Origin: Euborellia annulipes
Taxonomy: Eukaryota; Arthropoda; Insecta; Dermaptera; Anisolabididae
Length of the DNA: 64,000 nt
Direction: 5' to 3'
Assembly: GCA_023213315.1 (NCBI GenBank)
Contig: JAKCPI010003052.1
Span: 28,029-92,028, forward strand
Shown here: positions 62,001-64,000 of the stretch, in pieces
Position numbering within the stretch: the stretch's first letter is position 1
Layout of the letters: every line of letters begins with the position of its first letter
Position numbers and translations under genes: made by a program
The notes under the pieces: model-generated
Databases searched by the model: none
The model's input: only the letters and a program-made list of their open reading frames with translations
Told to the model about the DNA's origin: nothing

Positions 62001-64000
62001 TCGGCTCGTTCAGTAAACATTTCTCTTTTTTAGTTACCAACATTGTTATAGTACTAAATCCACGTGATAAAAATGATTACAATATCGACAACAAAAATTA
62101 AACGATATTAATTCTTATTTGCTTTAGTACGTGATTAGTGTGTATTTTTTGTCTTTTTTAGGCTATATTTTTAATCTGCCCACGAGGATATCTCAAAAAC
62201 CCTCAAGGGGCCGTTCCCGAGCTCAAACAAAAAAGAAATAAAATATTTATTTATTGGATATTAACAGGACAATCTATCACTTTATTTCAGCGCATCGCAA
62301 TATGCGTTTATTCATCACCCATGGCGGGGGAATGAGCACCAACGAAGCTCTCTTCCATGGCGTGCCTTTGGTTATAATTCCATTCTTTGTCGATCAAATG
62401 ACAAACGCCGAAACTTTACAAAAGAAAGGAATCTCGTTGAGAGTTGATATTAAAGACTTGCCTAAAGAGAAAGATAAACTTTATAATTCAATTCGAAGAG
62501 TGATTGATGAACCCAGGTAACAAATTAAAATGCATTATTAGCGAAGGTCGCATCTAATATGTATCAAGTCGAAGCTAAGAAATGTAAAGTTCTTGTTATT
62601 TAACTAATTAAATGTGAGATATACATTGATGCTGGGTGATTTGTTCTATCAAATGAATGAAAAATTGTGAAAATTTTAGAATTTAGAGGCGAGACGTTTG
62701 GGTGCTACTGGAGTTTCTGAACCTCAACAAACCAACTAAAAACAGCCCTATAATAAAAATCTGGTGCTACTGTCGCACAGCACCCAACTTTCTCTTACGT
62801 TCGGTAATCGAAAGTAGTGGGCTGTGCTTGTCACACCAGATTTTTTGTGTCGAGATATATTTAGTTTCCGACAGTACGGTACATTCGATTTTCAAGATGT
62901 AAAATTTAAAAGTATGGGAAAATATTTATATTTTGTACCACGGCAACCATTTGTCCTATCTTTAGGAAATATGAAGTACAAGAGTAAAGTGGTTTTCAGA
63001 AGATTTCAACGGCAAAATAAGAATATACATTTTAAAGAGCATCTAACAAATAGTTGATTTATGAATTTAAAAAAAAACCTTTGGAGCAAATTTTTGAGAA
63101 AAAAAAAAAAAAAAAAAAAATGAAAAATTACATCAGTAAAATACTAGCGCTCTTTTGGCTAATTTTGTTCAAAAGCTTCATGTCACGTCCCAGGGGGGTC
63201 AAACTCCTAGCTCTTTTTTCGTTCTTGAGATATATTGTTCATAGATAGACAGACCATGTCGCGAGAAACCACTTTTTTTGATTCAGGGGACCTCAAAACG
63301 TGAAGATCCATCAAAATCTTGACATCGAATTTTTGACATGAATCCAATACTTTCTCTATTATATTAGGTATATTAGCGTATATTAGCAGAAGGTAAGAGA
63401 AAGTAAAAATTAATAATTTCAGGTGTTATGTGCAAATTGAGTACTTTTTCAATCATGTTTATTATATATATATATATAAATTAATTTACAGTATTTTTTT
63501 AAATGATATATTTCATATGATAGTTTTCGATTTATAAGAAATGTTTTGAAAATATCTGAAAGTAAAAAATTATCTAGATTGGGGATCAATTGTATATCCT
63601 TGTTGTGAATCAGAAACTCTAGTGCCTCTCATGGTGGCGTAAATTATACAAAATCCAGTGATGAAAAAAAAGTTCCTATCTTCGGGTTGATATTATTTAC
63701 TAAATCAAACAGCCGAAATAGATAGGGATGCCGTCGAGAGTTAAACAGCGGATTCGTGGTTTGACACCCTATCTATTTCGACAGATTTTTGAATTATTTA
63801 AATTAGTCTAAAATTGATTTATTTTTATTTTTAGTTTTAAAGAAAAGGCCTTGAAGCTGCAAGCAATTTATAAAGATGAGCCTCTAAAGCCTTTAGACAA
63901 GGCGATCTTTTGGATAGAGTACGTGGCAAGACACCAAGGAGCAAAACATTTACGATTAAACTCGAGGGAATTGACTTGGTACGAATTGGCGCATCTCGAT
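53041..64000 (+). CDS. UDP-glycosyltransferase B, seven exons, 3' end beyond the window
   Basis: Tandem paralogue of UGT A with the same intron positions and phases. Exons: 53041-53196, 54243-54519, 56488-56686, 59272-59467, 59529-59748, 62291-62516 and 63835-64000 (cut by the window edge). Exon lengths equal those of A except exon 1 (+3) and exon 4 (-3). Start at 53041 gives signal peptide MPRSILLPSLVFLGCLLRC, aligned with A; the in-frame ATG at 53020 is the alternative. HTASPSHH holds the likely catalytic His. Exon 6 carries the UGT signature (FITHGGGMSTNE to PFFVDQ). No stop or frameshift was seen. Exon 4 follows a weak acceptor, ATTTTAAG, 30 nt after a LINE poly(A). Introns hold a SINE, three INEs, a MITE, two LINE copies and a 1.5-kb palindrome. 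Exon 7 is nearly identical to that of A, while exons 1-4 are well diverged. Expected role as for A. Confidence 0.93.
53277..53487. mobile_element. Tc1/mariner-type MITE in UGT B intron 1
   Basis: Ends CAGTGAGAGACAATATTAAA and CAGTGAGGGACAATATTAAG (inverse), TA on both sides (53275-53276, 53488-53489). Same family as 21167-21391 in UGT A intron 4, but at a different place, so inserted independently. Confidence 0.88.
53742..54207 (+). mobile_element. Helentron-like INE copy in UGT B intron 1, microsatellite lost
   Basis: Starts ACTTTCTCTTACC; the GTCTGTC tract is reduced to a few bases and about 150 bp after it are deleted; ends with a full hairpin 35 bp before the exon 2 acceptor. Confidence 0.82.
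55200..55912 (+). mobile_element. Helentron-like INE copy in UGT B intron 2, split by a SINE
   Basis: Begins in the GTTTTCGCAACATGGTC block with a (GT)n tract at 55241-55261, keeps the middle block, and ends CTCACCAGATTTTTT with a rearranged hairpin rich in AAGATAAG units. The SINE at 55554-55818 interrupts it. Confidence 0.7.
55554..55818 (+). repeat. tRNA-derived SINE with 13-bp target duplication
   Basis: Flanked by AGAACCTAAATAT at 55541-55553 and 55819-55831. Head GCCCTCGGGGCTTGGTGTAG, B-box-like GGGTTCGACCCC, body TTGCCGAAAAGACTGTATG, A-tail. Confidence 0.92.
55952..56281 (-). mobile_element. 5'-truncated LINE copy in UGT B intron 2
   Basis: Starts with a T-run (poly(A) of the minus strand) and is almost identical to the reverse complement of the last 330 bp of the LINE at 56726-59241, up to TTGCATTGGG. 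One amino-acid change was seen over 60 codons of the shared antisense reading. It was made by a LINE of the same subfamily in opposite orientation. Confidence 0.88.
56726..59241 (+). mobile_element. 5'-truncated non-LTR retrotransposon (LINE) in UGT B intron 3
   Basis: Encodes the C-terminal part of an APE-type endonuclease (GTTDAAGRAAKNFAI; then, after a one-base frameshift near 56773, CDLTQIIGEPTRVPDNP and GTSDHSLV). A complete reverse transcriptase follows in a 729-codon open frame (56931-59120): NYRPIAITSILSK, ALDISKAFDQVWH (motif A), GVPQGSVLSPTLF, CFADDSTLHS (catalytic DD), LGVTVTSDLSW, and a C-terminal region ending with DWNKLPAS and FKSNLNRHL. The 3' end is a poly(A) at about 59217-59241. 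The group resembles Jockey/CR1-like elements; the clade is not resolved. The missing 5' part and the frameshift make it unable to move alone, but the long open RT frame suggests a recent insertion. No clear target duplication was found. Confidence 0.92.
60022..61550. repeat. 1.5-kb near-perfect palindrome in UGT B intron 5
   Basis: Both edges read TGGGGCATTCCACGCCAACT (inverse on the right), arms of over 700 bp including GTGTCATTCATCCCG, and a centre near 60786 with CATGGGCGTAACTAGG and its complement around GGCCTGGCCCTCCCC. AT dinucleotide runs lie outside both edges. A half copy is at 48546-50135. No ORF with a domain. Confidence 0.88.
61568..61787. repeat. fold-back element in UGT B intron 5
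   Basis: Ends ATTCAAGAGGTTTTACTCA and its complement. On the minus strand CTCTGAAGACGGCTGTATGT is followed by CGAAATGCC, a variant of the recurring core. Confidence 0.65.
62755..63405 (-). mobile_element. Helentron-like INE copy in UGT B intron 6
   Basis: Diverged hairpin (TCTGGTGCTACTGTCG), AAATACTAGCGC in place of the usual palindrome, almost no microsatellite (GATAGACAGACC), end GGTAAGAGAAAGT. Appears older than most copies. Confidence 0.8.
63685..63790. repeat. small inverted repeat
   Basis: CGAAATAGATAGGG and CCCTATCTATTTCG face each other about 45 bp apart, 45 bp before UGT B exon 7. Confidence 0.6.

Overview
This is a stretch of an AT-rich, repeat-dense animal genome, almost certainly an insect or another arthropod. 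Genes are split by GT-AG introns. Two minus-strand genes end in the TYhhhhhQF signature of arthropod gustatory receptors, and two plus-strand genes are UDP-glycosyltransferases (UGTs) of the insect type. The species cannot be told from the window.

Layout. 0.8-2.7 kb: two possible 5' exons of an ionotropic-receptor-like gene (-), weakly supported. 3.2-9.8 kb: two tandem gustatory receptor genes (-), each of four phase-0 exons; the last three are very short (69 nt, 90 nt, and 66 or 54 nt) and were recovered by hand. A decayed mariner lies between them. 10-13.7 kb: SINEs, hAT-type MITEs and fold-backs. 13.96-23.79 kb: UGT gene A, seven exons, 516 residues, intact. 23.8-27.1 kb: intergenic repeats and one unassigned exon-like ORF. 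27.17-50.54 kb: a segment without recognised protein genes, bounded by two hAT-type copies whose outer edges carry the same 8-bp sequence GGTCTATG; I read it as a possible 23.4-kb macrotransposon. It carries a GC-rich promoter-like island and a chain of splice-bounded segments that could be a long noncoding RNA. 53.0-64.0 kb: UGT gene B, the tandem paralogue of A, with the same exon structure; its last exon runs off the window.

Most other DNA is mobile. The commonest family is a 0.6-0.7 kb element (about 17 copies) with 13-bp subterminal inverted repeats, a (GTCT)n/(GT)n microsatellite at a fixed place and a 40-bp-arm hairpin at one end, which is the architecture of Helentron-associated INEs (DINE-1-like). 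Others are tRNA-derived SINEs with 9-13 bp target duplications, hAT-type MITEs with 8-bp duplications and poly-C/poly-G tracts, Tc1/mariner MITEs with TA duplications, many palindromic fold-backs that share a hammerhead-like CTGANGA...GAAAC core, and a 5'-truncated LINE inside UGT B.

The receptors would act in contact chemosensation. The UGTs would act in the ER membrane, conjugating sugar to small lipophilic compounds. The two clusters share detection and detoxification of chemicals as a theme, but nothing in the sequence shows that they are co-regulated.
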